Shown piece after piece: positions 1 to 11,621 of a stretch of DNA of 64,000 bases. Made by a program: the position numbers and the translations under genes. The DNA lies in assembly GCF_010183535.1 (NCBI RefSeq), contig NC_071331.1, positions 9,796,001 through 9,860,000 on the forward strand, in the 5' to 3' direction. This stretch comes from Caenorhabditis remanei (taxonomy: Eukaryota > Nematoda > Chromadorea > Rhabditida > Rhabditidae). Under the pieces are notes generated by a model. That model was not told the DNA's origin and ran no database searches. It was given only the letters and a program-made list of their open reading frames with translations. How positions within the stretch are numbered: the stretch's first letter is position 1; every line of letters starts with the position of its first letter.

Positions 1-348
1 TCAAAAATTCCGAGATACGGGTAAATTCCTTTTCCCCCGCTTTTCTTACTATGAAGTCGTTTCTACTGTCGCCACTTTCCCATCAAAAACTAGACTTACA
101 AAATCTCCAGTCGGGGAAGTGTTTCATTCCGTAGCATACCTTTTACAATTACAATATTTAAACAAAATTTTTGACCCACACGAAATGTCAGTTCCTAATT
201 GCCTGTATTATCACTTTGATTTTTATCCCAAAACTTTCTTTTTCTCCCAATTACCCGTCCCTAACATCTTCCTTCTCCTCCAGACACCGACAGGGACGTA
301 TACTTGTTACATAAGACATGAAAAGAGATAAAATCTTCTAAAGAAAAA

Positions 349-371
349 AGAGAGAGAGAGAGAGAGAGAGG
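349..371. repeat. (AG)n microsatellite
   Basis: An uninterrupted AG dinucleotide run of about 11 units. The duplicate at about 10275 has only a short imperfect AG stretch, so the tract has changed length since the duplication. Confidence 0.9.
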
Positions 372-779
372 ACAGAAAGGGTCAGTTCTTATCTTGTCGT
401 CCTAATCTTTTTGATACAATGACCGAACAGAAGAGAAGGCGAAACATGAAAACTATGTCCAGTAAGAAATAGTTACAACAAGAAACAGAAAATTATTCGC
501 TGTTTGGTTTCATTTCTCGTTTTTGAATTTTTCAGTTTCTTGTGTCGCATAACAATCATAGTGGTTATGTAACCGAGATACATTTGACGATCTCTTTTTA
601 GAAATGTAAGCAAGACACGCCCGAAAATTCCAGCACTTTGTAAAAAGATACAATTTACAGTTTCAATAACGTATTTTTGCATGAATTTTTGGAGAACCAT
701 TGCTGATCTTTTTGAAACCGTTTGAAAATCTTTTAGTCAACTGAAAAAAAGCAAAACATTCGTACTCTCTTGAACATTT

Positions 780-1733
780 TCAAATGCTCAACAATTACTG
801 TTATGCCCAGTACCTTGAACATGAATGTATTCGGGCAACAGTTTTCTGATTGCGTGACGATAATGAATGAAAAATATTTATACAAATTCACTGATATAAA
901 TTTTCAGAAAATTTTTATGTGAAAGATATGTATCATACAAAATTATACAAATTTCACCACAAAAAATCAAAAAAGGGACCTTTCCTCAAGTAAAACTTAA
1001 ATAATAACGACACGAAGTGAAGCTGAAAGCTACACATCGAAACAGGAAAAAAAAGCTTACTAACTTTCCGATCAGTGATATGAAAACTATAAACTAATAT
1101 CCATGTTTCAATCAATGATAGAGGTGGAGGCTTACTCGAAAATTCAATGAACTGAAAATTCAATGAATTGCAATTGACGACATCACAATTCTAGAGAAAA
1201 TTTTTGCAATAATTGAAATCGACGCCCGAAATTGGGTTCATATGTTTTAAGTAAAATTTCATTTCTGCATATTATCAGTAGACCTAACTTTATTACAGTT
1301 GATGATGTTCAGCCCAATTATTTAAGCGCAGTAATGCTTGTTGTTTAGATTATTGATGAAAATTCACAAAGTCCTATTATTTTTCTTTTTGAAATGAACG
1401 AAACTTAACAATTTTCAGAAACCGCTCATTTCAAAAAATATTTGAGAATCGATATTTAATATCTGAAATATCTGGCTGAAAAAGTTTGACAAAACCTTTT
1501 CAATCTGAATTGCTTTAATGAAAGAGGAACGATTGTGAAATCCATATCATAATACTTTAGTGGTTTTAATGAAACTGTAAAAGTTGTGGTTGTTGTGCAG
1601 CTACTTCAGAAGACAAGTGGAGTCAAGATGTTTATTATTTCCTTCAATCGAAAATTATAAAACTGCGAAGACATATTTTTTTCGATATTACTAGCACGGA
1701 ATATGCACATCTAGTCACTGTATCAGACTTGTC
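780..1733. other. AT-rich non-coding stretch
   Basis: No supported gene, RNA or element is visible. Only short chance open frames occur. The left edge belongs to the duplicated block shared with 12860-13020. Confidence 0.6.
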
Positions 1734-1864
1734 GAACTTCGGAAAGTGCCGGGCCTTGCAGGTGGAAATATCTGCCGGGCGAGCCAAGAGAAATTTCGGC
1801 CGGCCCGGCCCGGCCCGGCCCGGTCAAGAAAAATCTCGGCCCGGCCCGATTTTTGACAAGTCTG
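1734..1864. mobile_element. Small GGCCCG-rich inverted-repeat element (hAT-like)
   Basis: The ends are inverted repeats: CAGACTTGTC at the left and GACAAGTCTG at the right. The inside is packed with GGCCCG units. It resembles the better preserved elements at 2830-3455, 32553-32845 and 43146-43502, which have 8-bp target duplications. Here the flanks do not match cleanly, so the TSD is lost or was never present. At 131 bp it cannot encode anything. Confidence 0.65.
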
Positions 1865-2829
1865 ATTTTTATTGTTTCAATGAACATATATAGTTATTTC
1901 TTATTCAAGTATAACATTTCCAATTTATGACATAAATTAATTGGTAACTAATTGCTAAAAAGTTTACATTTCCCACTCCGAAATTCAACAATCCCCGTTT
2001 TTATTTTTTCAATGAGAATGAAATAATTTTCAGTTTCTGTTCATTATAATAATCTTGATATTACAGGCTCGTCGATGGATCAAGCCGCAAATTTCTATCT
2101 GGAAGTACGAGCAAAACTTATTAGAAAATCATACCAAGTGGCGTAATATGTATAACGGCAGCTTCATAGTCTAATTGTCAGATATGATTTTTTTTTGAAA
2201 CATTTTAAAGAAAACATTATGAAATAGAAAATAAAGATATGAAAGCGAACATTTTGGATCTTGCATTTACCGATCTCCCTGATTTGTTCCCAACATAGAC
2301 TGTTCTCGGTTTTCAATTTATAATCAGAATAATTTGAAATATTATTTCAGGAATGCTCGCATTTAGATGATTTAGATCGACTGCAATTTAAAAACTTTAT
2401 GAAGATACAAGAAGTGAGTGAAACACTGATCGTTTCCTCGACGACAAAACTTTTTACATCTGCGCCCAAACGTCTATTGGCTATACAATAATACTCTATC
2501 TTTATAGGTTTCGTGATACCTTAAAAATTTCAGTTTCTAATTGTCAAAATCAGTAGTTTTTCAAAGTTTTTCAAATCATCTCGGCTTTCAAAAACTTCAT
2601 CTAGCATTTTCCCAAATTTTCAAGTGCAGGGGAAGCCATTTTGGAAACTGAACGTCGTTCAACACAAAAACAGTTTTATTTGAAAAATGAATCGCCAAAG
2701 ACTTGGAAAGCAGCCTCCACGCGTAGAAAATCTGTGAAAATTTACAACCATTTTAATTTCTACCGGGTACAGGTTCCATTTTTAAGTTCACCGTCCAATT
2801 ATTCTCCTACGAAGATTCAATGAAATATG

Positions 2830-3455
2830 CAGAGTTGCAACGGGCCGGGCCGAAATCAGAATTTCTCCGGCCCGGTCCGGTTCGGCCCGGATTTTCAGTA
2901 CTAAAAAAATTCAAATTTTTTTTTCGAACATTTTCCGATTTTTTTGGTAAAAAATTCTAAAAAGGGACACAACTACTTCTAAACTGAGGGTTTTTGATAT
3001 GAATCGATTCAGAAAGCCAGGAAAAAGATAAATTTCTTCTGGTATCATGTCTGAAAATGTGTCTAAAGCGAGTTATGAGACCTCAAAATGTCAAAAATCT
3101 ATGCTAGTCGTGCATTTTTTCAGTACATTTCAGTGGAATTTCTCTTCGTCCTACACGTGAAAGCAATATTTTCAAAAATTCTCAAGAAAAAATTCGAAAA
3201 ATGAACATTTACGAATGCATTTCACGGTCAGACGAGGAGAATTTCTATTGAAATGTACTGAAAAAATGACGACGGGGAGCGATTTTTGGAATTTTGAGGT
3301 CTCATAACTCGTTTAAAACTGATTTTTTGATATTCTTGAGAAAAAATTTGGAAAATTTTCAGACAAAAAAATTATTGAAAAAAAAATTCTAGTGAAAAAA
3401 AATTCAAAAATTCAAATCCGGGCCGGCCCGGTCGGCCCGGAATTTTGCAAGTATG
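2830..3455. mobile_element. 626-bp hAT-like non-autonomous element with GGCCCG subterminal repeats
   Basis: A perfect 8-bp direct repeat GAAATATG flanks the element (2822-2829 and 3456-3463). Its ends are CAGAGTTGCAA and, reversed, CATACTTGCAA. Just inside both ends lie GGCCGGGCC-type repeats, which stand out sharply in this AT-rich DNA. An 8-bp TSD with short terminal repeats is the hallmark of the hAT superfamily, and GC-rich subterminal repeats are where hAT transposases often bind. There is no coding capacity, so it depends on a transposase from elsewhere. Confidence 0.8.
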
Positions 3456-4234
3456 GAAATATGTATTGAGTGCGAATTTTCAAGAGATTCACTATCTAAT
3501 GCTACAATACCAATATCTTGAAACTCAGGATGTATGTATCTGCTTCTTGAAACCGAGTTAGTAACAAAAGCGATCAGAATGTTTTAATAGGGAACTCCTG
3601 TTTGATGTCATGAAAAAATGAAAAGCTCAGCATTGTGGCTGCTGCTTCCAATAATTCTCGACTGTATTAAATCAATCATTTCATATAACATCGAAAAACC
3701 TATTTTTCAGGAATTCAGTTCTGATTTCTTTAGTCAATAAGGTTATCGTTATCTCTACAAGCACCGAGCGCTGGAGAAGCACTGTTATCTTTGCTGTTAT
3801 AATTTCTCAGTTCCATGAAAAAGAAAAAATTTTCATTTTAAAAAATTTCTGCATTCTAAAGTTGCTGAAACAGCTTCAGAAATTTCTAAAAATATACTGT
3901 TTTGAGATCACAATAATTCCAGATCCGATAAGTTTTCATCAATGATACTCCGATTATAGTAATGTGTGTCTCACGCCAAACATTCAACAATTTCTAGTTT
4001 CAGAAATTTTCAAAACGATTTGTGATTTTGTTTTTAAAAACTCAAAAAATTGCAGTGTTCGTGCGGAAAAATCATGAAGAAATGCATAAGCTTTATCGGT
4101 CTCAGATTGTCAGATCTAATCAAAAGTTAGCTATTGTTGAAGTATTTTTCGAGTTTAGAAGACTATCATTACTCTATCGGATATATAACGATAATGTTTT
4201 CTGAAAATTTCAAAATGAACATATCATTTCCATG

Positions 4235-4460
4235 AAACTGTCCAAAAATGTTTCGTTCCACCGGTTTCCCATTCCATCTGTAACACCTCATTTCCTTCCA
4301 AAACGTTTCATAATTCTGCCTCAATTGACTATCTTTTTCTCCAACTTTCCACTACATACTTCTTTTTTTCCAATCATTCCCGAATCTCCAAGAAGAGACA
4401 TTGATGCGAATGCCCTTTTCATGTATCTCCCCTTCTTTCTATTCACTTTCCATCTGTAGT
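4235..4460. repeat. 230-bp repeat R7, copy 1
   Basis: This is one of seven copies of a block with the conserved core AGAGACATTGATGCGAATG (here from 4394), followed by a pyrimidine-rich stretch and CACTTTCCATC. Others lie at 7735, 14565, 15825, 16555, 17295 and 19245, all on the same strand. Function unknown. Confidence 0.85.
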
Positions 4461-5139
4461 TTCGAAAACAATTGTTTTGCTAATTTACAAACACCGTCAA
4501 ACAGAAAACTTTTGGAAAAAATGCACAATTATTTCATGGGGTATCAAAAATAGAACTATTTTTGTTTTTTTTTCTTCTGAAATTCACTTATTATGATTTC
4601 AGAGGGAAAGTAATCGCTGTATCCATGCGTAGAGTACTATCACTACTTAATTTCTGTATTACGTTTTCTCAGTTTCATGAAACAGACTAATGTTGGGAAC
4701 TGATAAACCAACTGTTTACTATGAACTTTTACATTCAAATCGAAAAGTATTGCTGAAATATGACTCTTTTCCAAAGTTTCTCAAGCTGAGCTGAAATTTC
4801 TATTTAAAAAAATACTGTTTCAAGTTGACAATAATGAACAATCTTTACTAATAATATTCAACAGATTCCGCCTGTCTGTTTGTATGTTGCCAGCCATAAC
4901 TCCCTCCATAATGGGCCGATTTTTATGAGACCTGGATAGATAGATTGGAAATTTGACTTAGTTGATGCCCGAACTTTTCTTTTTTCAAAAATATCAAATT
5001 TGAAGTCTTCTGGAGACGGTGACGTTTTTAGTGCTGAATTGTGTTCAGAAAAGGTGTGTCCCGACAGGGTGGTAGAAAGCTCAAAATATCTACTGACTCG
5101 GTTGTTTCTTGACTGCATTCTCGAAAGCGCCTCGGCCGC

Positions 5140-5221
5140 GCGTGTTTGGTGTAGCGGTCTACGCAGATGACTCTCACGCATGGGGTGATGAGTTCGCTCC
5201 CGCCATGTCGGATTTTTTTTT
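5140..5221 (+). pseudogene. tRNA-like relic (tRNA-Glu-like, possibly SINE-derived)
   Basis: An A-box-like stretch (TGGTGTAGCGGTCT, 5147-5160) and a B-box-like GAGTTCGCTCC (5190-5200) are spaced as in a tRNA gene. Between them is CTCTCAC, which matches the anticodon loop of a Glu(CTC) tRNA. A run of nine T (5213-5221) follows, as a pol III terminator would. The anticodon stem is mispaired and no 5' acceptor strand is recognisable, so I do not call a functional tRNA. Confidence 0.45.
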
Positions 5222-5529
5222 GGTTTTTTGTTTTGATAAGAACATAGACAGCCAGTTAATGAAAGCTGTAAATAACGTTGTTACAGTCGAGATTTCGTAG
5301 ATCAAAAAGATCCAACTTTGACGGTGTTCAAAAATTAGAATCCCACAAAAACCGTGTCAGAAGCTGATGACAGTTTACAATAAGACTTTTGTCCGCAGCT
5401 TATCAAAAACTCAAAAAATACTGTAAGTGCATTTTTTGAAGAAGAAAATAGGAAATCCGAATTTCTTACAAGGGAATTGACTTTCCGTGTGCCGTGAGAA
5501 TTCTCTATAAATTTGCACCCCAATAGTTT

Positions 5530-6990
5530 CGAATTTGCTCTATTGAATGATCAAAAAGTCCATAACTCCCGAAAAAAGAATACTACTAAAGAAGTGATGG
5601 TGATTTGTAAATAAGGAACTTTGTTGTAGCTCGGTTACCTTCAAAACGTAATGAATTCTAGGAGGAGGATTCGTTAAAAATGATCTTAGTGTGCCATATT
5701 TAGAGGAAGGAGACGGCATCGCCACCGGCCAGTCAAAAATTAAAATTGATATTTCAATTATCCCTTCCAGTTCGAAAAAGAAAAAAGCAAAGTTATCAAA
5801 TTTCTGTTCTTTCTGAAAGAGTATGTTAAAACAGTTTCTGTGAATTTAGGATAAATAATCACTGAGAAGATTTGTGAGTTCCTATTAGAAAAGTAGGGAT
5901 TATGTTACGGAATGGACTGCTCAGAGTCAACAAAAAATACCTAAAAGAGAAGAAAATTATCATACAGTGTAGAAGTAAAAGAGAAAGGGGCCGGGAAACC
6001 CTTTTTTCTCCTTTACGTATCATAACATTCGGGGTTGGAATTAGATCGCGCCTGATCAATGACGTTTTCAGCGACCCAATGAGTTTGTTAACACTTATAG
6101 TTTTATTCCGCCATACTTAGAGGAGGGAGGCAACATCGCTGCCGACAGTAACAAGTAAAAAATTAAAAATATCACTCTTCTTTTGAGGAGAGCACAAAAG
6201 AGAGTTCCCAAAAAGTCAATGAGAACATTTGTCAAAATCTTTTCCTAAAAGCAGAGGTGTTTTGATTGTTCTCTACCAGAACGGACTGCTTAGCTAACCA
6301 AAACAACCAATTAGGACAGCTATACGATCCAGAAGTAGGGAATCATTCTGAGACCGTCATACTCTGAACCATTTTCGAAGCGCCGCAGGCGCTGTATAAC
6401 TGAAAAGAGCTGCTTGGAGAAGGGAGGCGGCATCGCCGCCGATCAGTCAAAAGGTGGGAAAGATACTTTCAGTGCATCTTTATAAGATGTTACTAGGAAA
6501 TTCCTCAAATTCCTAGGCTTCAGTAAAAACGTGTTCAAGGTTTTTCAGTCCCAAGCCAAAAAAGTCATTCCCTACATTTTGTACAATCAATTCTGAGACC
6601 TCGGATGTCTCCGCGAAGCCACTAAAGAAACGCCGTAGGCTATTACAACCAGAAGCTTATTAAGAGTATAATGAATGAAAGAACACTACTCAAGGAGTGA
6701 TGGTGATTTGTGAGTTAGGAACTTTGTCGTAGATCGGTTACCTTCAAAAACATAATCACTTTTAGGATGAGGAAAAAAGAGTTATCAACTTGAGTTTTAA
6801 AAAAATCACTTAAAAAGCGCCGCAGGCGCTGTAAATTTGAGCAGGGTGGTGTAGAAAAGGAGGTTGAGCAGCCGTAGGCTGCGTCAACCGACTGGTAATT
6901 TAATGTTTTAGCATTGGCAATAATCCCGACCTGCAATTTTCGAAGTCTAAAACAATGATGATCCATCTTCAGAGAGAAATTCCAAGATTT
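5530..6990. repeat. Internally duplicated region with compact hairpins
   Basis: The block at 5571-5665 recurs at 6688-6780 (both contain GTGATGGTGATTTGT and CGGTTACCTTCAAAA). A GGC.GCATCGCCGCC-type block occurs three times (about 5708, 6124 and 6420). Compact hairpins with a CGNAGG centre are scattered through it: GCGCCGCAGGCGC at 6380 and 6817, CGCCGTAGGC at 6631, CAGCCGTAGGCTG at 6869. No gene is supported. Confidence 0.65.
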
Positions 6991-6994
6991 TGGG

Positions 6995-7276
6995 CATACT
7001 TGCAACGGGCCGGGCCGGGCCGATTTGAGAATTTTCACCGGCCCGGTCGGCCGGGGTCACAGTACAAAAATTTGAAAATTTGAATTTTTTGAAATTTTTT
7101 TTGATTTTTTTGCAAAAAAGTCGAATTTTCGACTATGTTTTTACATATCGATAAAACGCAAGAGTACATAGGATTTTTGACTATTTTTGATGAAAATTTC
7201 AAAAAATTTCGAAAAATTTTCTGAAAAAAGTGTGCTCTTTTTCTGACTCCGGGCCGACCGGGCCGGGCCGGGCCGG
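6995..7276. mobile_element. GGCCCG-rich hAT-like element, right end damaged
   Basis: The left end CATACTTGCAACGGGCC matches the terminal repeat of the elements at 2830 and 43146. A second GGCCGGGCCGG cluster facing the other way sits at about 7246-7276. The expected right terminus is missing and the flanks are not simply continuous, so the element is truncated or rearranged. Confidence 0.65.
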
Positions 7277-7734
7277 CAACTTTCTCTACCGGCTGAGCTG
7301 AAATTTCTATTAAAAAAATACTGTTTCAAGTTGACAATAATGAAAAATAATTCAATGCTTCAGCATTACTGAAAAATCCTGTTGAAAAATTTCGAAGTGT
7401 AAAACAGTGGTGATCAATCTTCAGAGGGAAATTCCAAGAATTTGTGTATTTCAAAATGATTTGTGATTTTGTCTCAAAAACTCAAAATGCTTGTTATTTT
7501 TAGAGTATCTCTCAAGTTTCGAAAATTCCCATTCCCAAATTTGGAACACTTGGGAAAAAATCGCAAGTGAGATTAAATCAACTATTCTCAGATAGTTTGG
7601 ACATAAAATTTTCATGAAACTGTGAAAATCCTTCGATTTAAAAAACATTCTAGAATGTAGCAATTATTGTTTTCTAATCTGAAAACCGCAATAGTGTTCT
7701 TCATGAAACCGTATAAAAAACTACAACATCCTAC

Positions 7735-7945
7735 TCTCACATCTGTTTCCCACTCCATCCGTAAACCTCATTTCCTTCCAAAACTTTTCATTATTCCACC
7801 TCAATTGACTAGCATCTTTCTCCAACTTTCCACTACATACTCCTTCTTACTTTTTCCAATCATTCCCGAATCTCCAAGAAGAGACATTGATGCGAATGCC
7901 CTTTTCATGTATCTCCCCTTCTATTCACTTTCCATCAGATTTTCC
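7735..7945. repeat. 230-bp repeat R7, copy 2
   Basis: Same block as at 4235-4460, with the conserved core beginning at 7880. It carries a few-base insertion in the pyrimidine-rich part. Confidence 0.85.
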
Positions 7946-8747
7946 TAATCCGGTGATCAGAAATTGGAAGTCGGAATTCCATGCAACTCTAGTCGGTACC
8001 AATAAAAATAGAAATTAGAAAAGTTCATGCTAGGAGTGATATTTGCTTGGATCCCACAAAACACTTTCTCAGTTTTACCCTTTTAACTTGTAACATATTT
8101 GGAAAAATCAGTGTGTATCGTGTTTCCCGTTCCTATGACTCTCCCTTAACCTAGTTTCCCATCCCTATCATCTCTTTTCCGTTCCGTATTGTTATTAGAA
8201 AAAATAAAGAGATTTCATAGAGCATGTTTTTCGCTATGTTTCAAATATGTTTCAAAAGTTTTTCCACATAAACACCCATCAATAAACTATAAAAATTCAA
8301 AATAGATTCCCTCCCTTTCTTCATATTGTTCACAACATTATCCATCAGTTTTCATGACTGATAGTCTCCCCTTTCATATCTGATAAGTTATTTTTCGTCT
8401 AATAACGGTAAATTTCGATTCGTTTATTCAATATGATACAAGTATAGTTTACATAGTCAAATAACTTTTTGGAGAAATAAAGAAATAAAATTACGAATTC
8501 CTTAATTTTATGAAAACTCAGGAATTCGTTGTTAAACATAGAGTACCATTCCCACTATTAAAGAAGATTTTTCCCCTAAATTTGAATGAAAACACAGATT
8601 CCAATAACTTTAATTTTTCAATCCTCCGAATTCCAAATAATTCAATTTTCAAAAAACAATGTATACAGCAGTTCATTTAGTACTTTTTTCTTAATATCTC
8701 TTATAAAATATAAATCGAAAGTCAATGACCACGTGAATGAAGAGAGA
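7946..8747. other. AT-rich non-coding stretch
   Basis: No supported gene or RNA. It contains C/T-rich segments around 8130-8400 with no clear structure. Confidence 0.5.
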
Positions 8748-8788
8748 CCAGCCGGCTCAACCGCCGAAGGCGGGGGAGACAGGCTGGT
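8748..8788. repeat. Hairpin repeat, copy 1
   Basis: A stem-loop with outer arms ACCAGCC and GGCTGGT and an inner hairpin CCGCCGAAGGCGG. A closely related copy lies at 56727-56769, and similarity extends about 12 bases upstream of both. Confidence 0.7.
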
Positions 8789-8958
8789 AAAATATAAAAG
8801 ACAATTGGGCGTTGTCTGAGGCGATGTCCGCAACGATTTTGGAAAGAGAAGAGAAACTGAGCCAGTGGACAAAACCGAACTGGCGTGCTTTGGACAACGA
8901 CCGCCGCTCTGAAACTAAACTTTATTTGTTTGAAATGTCAATATAGCACTAATTGTTA

Positions 8959-9331
8959 TTATCGGAATAAAAAAGTTCCGACATTTTTTACCGACGCGCA
9001 AAAGTCCCGCCACTGATCTCCGGAAACGCCCACTTATCATCTTGCAATTTCAGGGCACGGTTTCAGTTCTATTTACACTGATTTCGCGGCTAAAATTTTT
9101 AAAAAATACCACTTTTTAATTAAATTTGATCTATTTTCCTTGAAATTTGTTTTTTTCTGTCAAATTTTATTGAAAAAGTGGTATTTTTTAAAAATTTTAG
9201 CCGCGAAATCAGTGTAAATAGAATTGAAACCGTGCCCTGAAATTGCAAGATGATAAGTGGGCGTTTCCGGAGATCAGTGGCGGGACTTTTGCGCGTCGGT
9301 AAAAAATGTCGGAACTTTTTTATTTCGATAA
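8959..9331. mobile_element. TA-flanked foldback MITE, long member
   Basis: The element runs from TTATCGG to CGATAA and is flanked by TA on both sides. The arms are inverted repeats of about 165 bp around an AT-rich loop. The outer 40 bases, containing AAAAAAGTTCCGACATTTTT, match the two 132-bp elements at 20421 and 35798, but the interiors differ. A TA target with inverted ends suggests mobilisation by a Tc1/mariner-type transposase. Confidence 0.85.
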
Positions 9332-10297
9332 TATTTCTTCAACGCAATATGAAGTCAATACTGAAGCAAGGTGTTGAGATAAATAGTTATTGTCAGAATA
9401 AAACAGTAACACTCGGTATTTGTGAACTTGAAATTTTGAATGAATAAATACTTCAATTCTCAAGCATCGAGTATCATCACTGTTTAGATCGTCAATAAAT
9501 ATATTTATCGAAACAGTTTCTTTTTGAGATTTCTTGCTTGGGAGCTGAACATTTCTTTTCTGAAAATAAACCACGCCCCCTCCAGCTGTCTCGGCAACCG
9601 CAAAAAAGTGTGGGGTATTGGTCAACTATCATTGATGGGACAGCTAAAAGGGGGCGTGGCTTATTATCAGAAACGTAAAGTTCAGTCCACAAACATCGAA
9701 GGTCAAGATTTTGATGGGAACACGATACGAATCATGATAATGTTAACACTTGATTCAGAAAAATGTGAAGATTTTATGAATATCTGAAACTGAAAATTTA
9801 GCAAAAAGTGAATAGAGATGTACTAATAATATTTTTGAAGCTCAATGTGAGCTCGTTAAATTTTTGAGCCTACTGAAACGAATGCTAGATAAACTATTAT
9901 GCGTTCTGTTTGCAGAAATGTTTTTTTTTCAGTTGCACATGCATTGTAAAATTGTATTTTTCAGTTTGTCTTACTTTGAAGTAGTTTCGCATCGTTTTCC
10001 CACTTTCCCATCAAAAAGTAAACTTACAAAATCTTCTCCACAGTTGGTGAAGTGTTTCATTCCGTAGCATACCTTTTACAATTACAATATTTAAACAAAA
10101 TTTTTGACCCACACGAAATGTCAGTTCCTAATTGCCTGTATTATCACTTTGATTTTTATCCCAAAACTTTTTCTTTCTCCCAATTACCCACTCCTATCAT
10201 CTTCCTTCTCCTCCAGACACCGACTGGGACGTACTTGTTACATAGGACACGACAAGAGATAAGATCATCAATAAAGAGAGAGAAAGGCCAGAAGGGG

Positions 10298-11410
10298 TGT
10301 GAGTTCATTTTCATACCGAAAAAATTTTAAAAATCGGGCTGGAACCAGCTGAGAGCGATCGCCGGTGAGTTTGGGCATTTCGGTGGCCTAGAAATTCGAC
10401 TTCGTCCATGTTGAATTTTTCAAATTTTATCGCTATTTTCGGTCATTTTTGTTGTTTTCTTGCAATAATTTCGAAAGTGAACGGCAAAAATTGACAGAAT
10501 TATTACAAAAATGGGCTCTATTACAGTTTAGATGTCCTTTGAAAACTCAAACGTCCCTTAAAACACTTAAACGTCCCTTAAAACACTTAGACGTCCCTTG
10601 AAACACTTAAACGTCCTTTCAAACACTATTTTTTTTTGAAACGTTCTTTCAAAAGTTTAGACGTCCCAAAAACATTGAAACGTCCCAAAAAATATTTAGA
10701 CGTCCCTTGAACACTTTCAGTGACTTTTAGTGTTGAAGGGACGTCTAAACATTTTTTGGGACGTTTAAATGTTTTTTGGGACGTCTAAATGTTTTGTGGG
10801 ACGCCTAATTATTTAAAACCAAATTTTCGGAAATCAAGGGACGTCTCAATATCTAATGGGACGTCTAAACGTTTTTTGGGATGTCTAAATGTTTTTTGGG
10901 ACGTTTAAACATTTTTGAACATATTTGGGATCCGAAAGGACGTTTAAATGTTTCAAAGGACGTCTAAGTGTTTCAAGGGACGTCTAAGTGATTTAAGGGA
11001 CGTCTAAGTGTTTTTTGGGACGTTCAAGTTTTCAAAAGACATCTAAACTGTAATAGAGCCCAAAAATGTTAGAAAAAACGAAGAAAACTCAAAAAAAAAA
11101 ACATTTTCGAAAAAGTTCTAGAATGTTCCATGGGCACAGAAATGCCCAAAATGTTTTGCTGCTCGTTCTCCGCGGGGAATAAACCGAATTGAAAAATTCT
11201 TGAAATATGAAGATGAACTCACGGAAATGAACAAATCAACATACGACTGAACTCGAATTGCTGAGCCATACCGCCAATTTTCACCGGCGATTGCTCTCAG
11301 CGGGTTCCAGACCGATTTTTAAAATTTTTTCGGTATGAAAATGAACTCACAGGTACTCATACATTATTCTATGAAAATATCAGAGTTGACCTTAGTCCAC
11401 CTTTAATACA
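10298..11410. mobile_element. Foldback element with inverted 20-bp tandem repeats
   Basis: The outer arms pair: GAGTTCATTTTCATACCG near 10298 with its complement near 11335. The right side extends further, through ATATCAGAGTT to GTCCACCTTTAA, so the left end is truncated relative to the related element at 43540-45892. An inner inverted pair (10511 and about 11060) shares GGGCTCTATTACAG. Between them about a dozen imperfect units of the form ACGTCCCTTGAAACACTTAA run one way and then the opposite way. No coding sequence. Confidence 0.8.
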
Positions 11411-11621
11411 TGGACGACTGAAGAATATCAACATGAAAAATATATCCAGTAAGAAATAGTTACAACAAGAAACAGAAAAATATTCGCTGTTTGGTTTCAC
11501 TTCTCTTTTTTAAATTTTTTTCAGATTCTTGTTTATCATAACTATCATAGCGGTTATGTAACCGAGATACATTTGACGATAGCGTTTCATGAATGGAAGT
11601 GATCAAAACACGCCCTAAAGT

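Larger units (their letters stand above)
1..4860. repeat. Segmental duplication, copy A
   Basis: Long blocks here recur in the same order and orientation at about 9965-14470. Matching pairs include 70-345 with 10010-10290, 450-830 with 11430-12995 (interrupted there), 1990-2230 with 13320-13560, 3530-3840 with 13690-14010, and 4480-4860 with 14080-14460. No convincing coding exon is seen. The open frames in the pairs are short and differ in length, so I read this as duplicated non-coding DNA. This copy lacks the two large insertions of copy B and so serves as the empty-site reference. Confidence 0.85.

Noticed and set aside
119..331. 70-codon frame that recurs at 10052-10330
   Set aside because: It lies in the segmental duplication, so the shared frame reflects recent copying. 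The second copy runs to a different end and there is no splice or promoter context.
10500..11070. CRISPR-like array
   Set aside because: Units are degenerate, lack unique spacers of fixed length, and run in both directions inside a eukaryotic foldback element.
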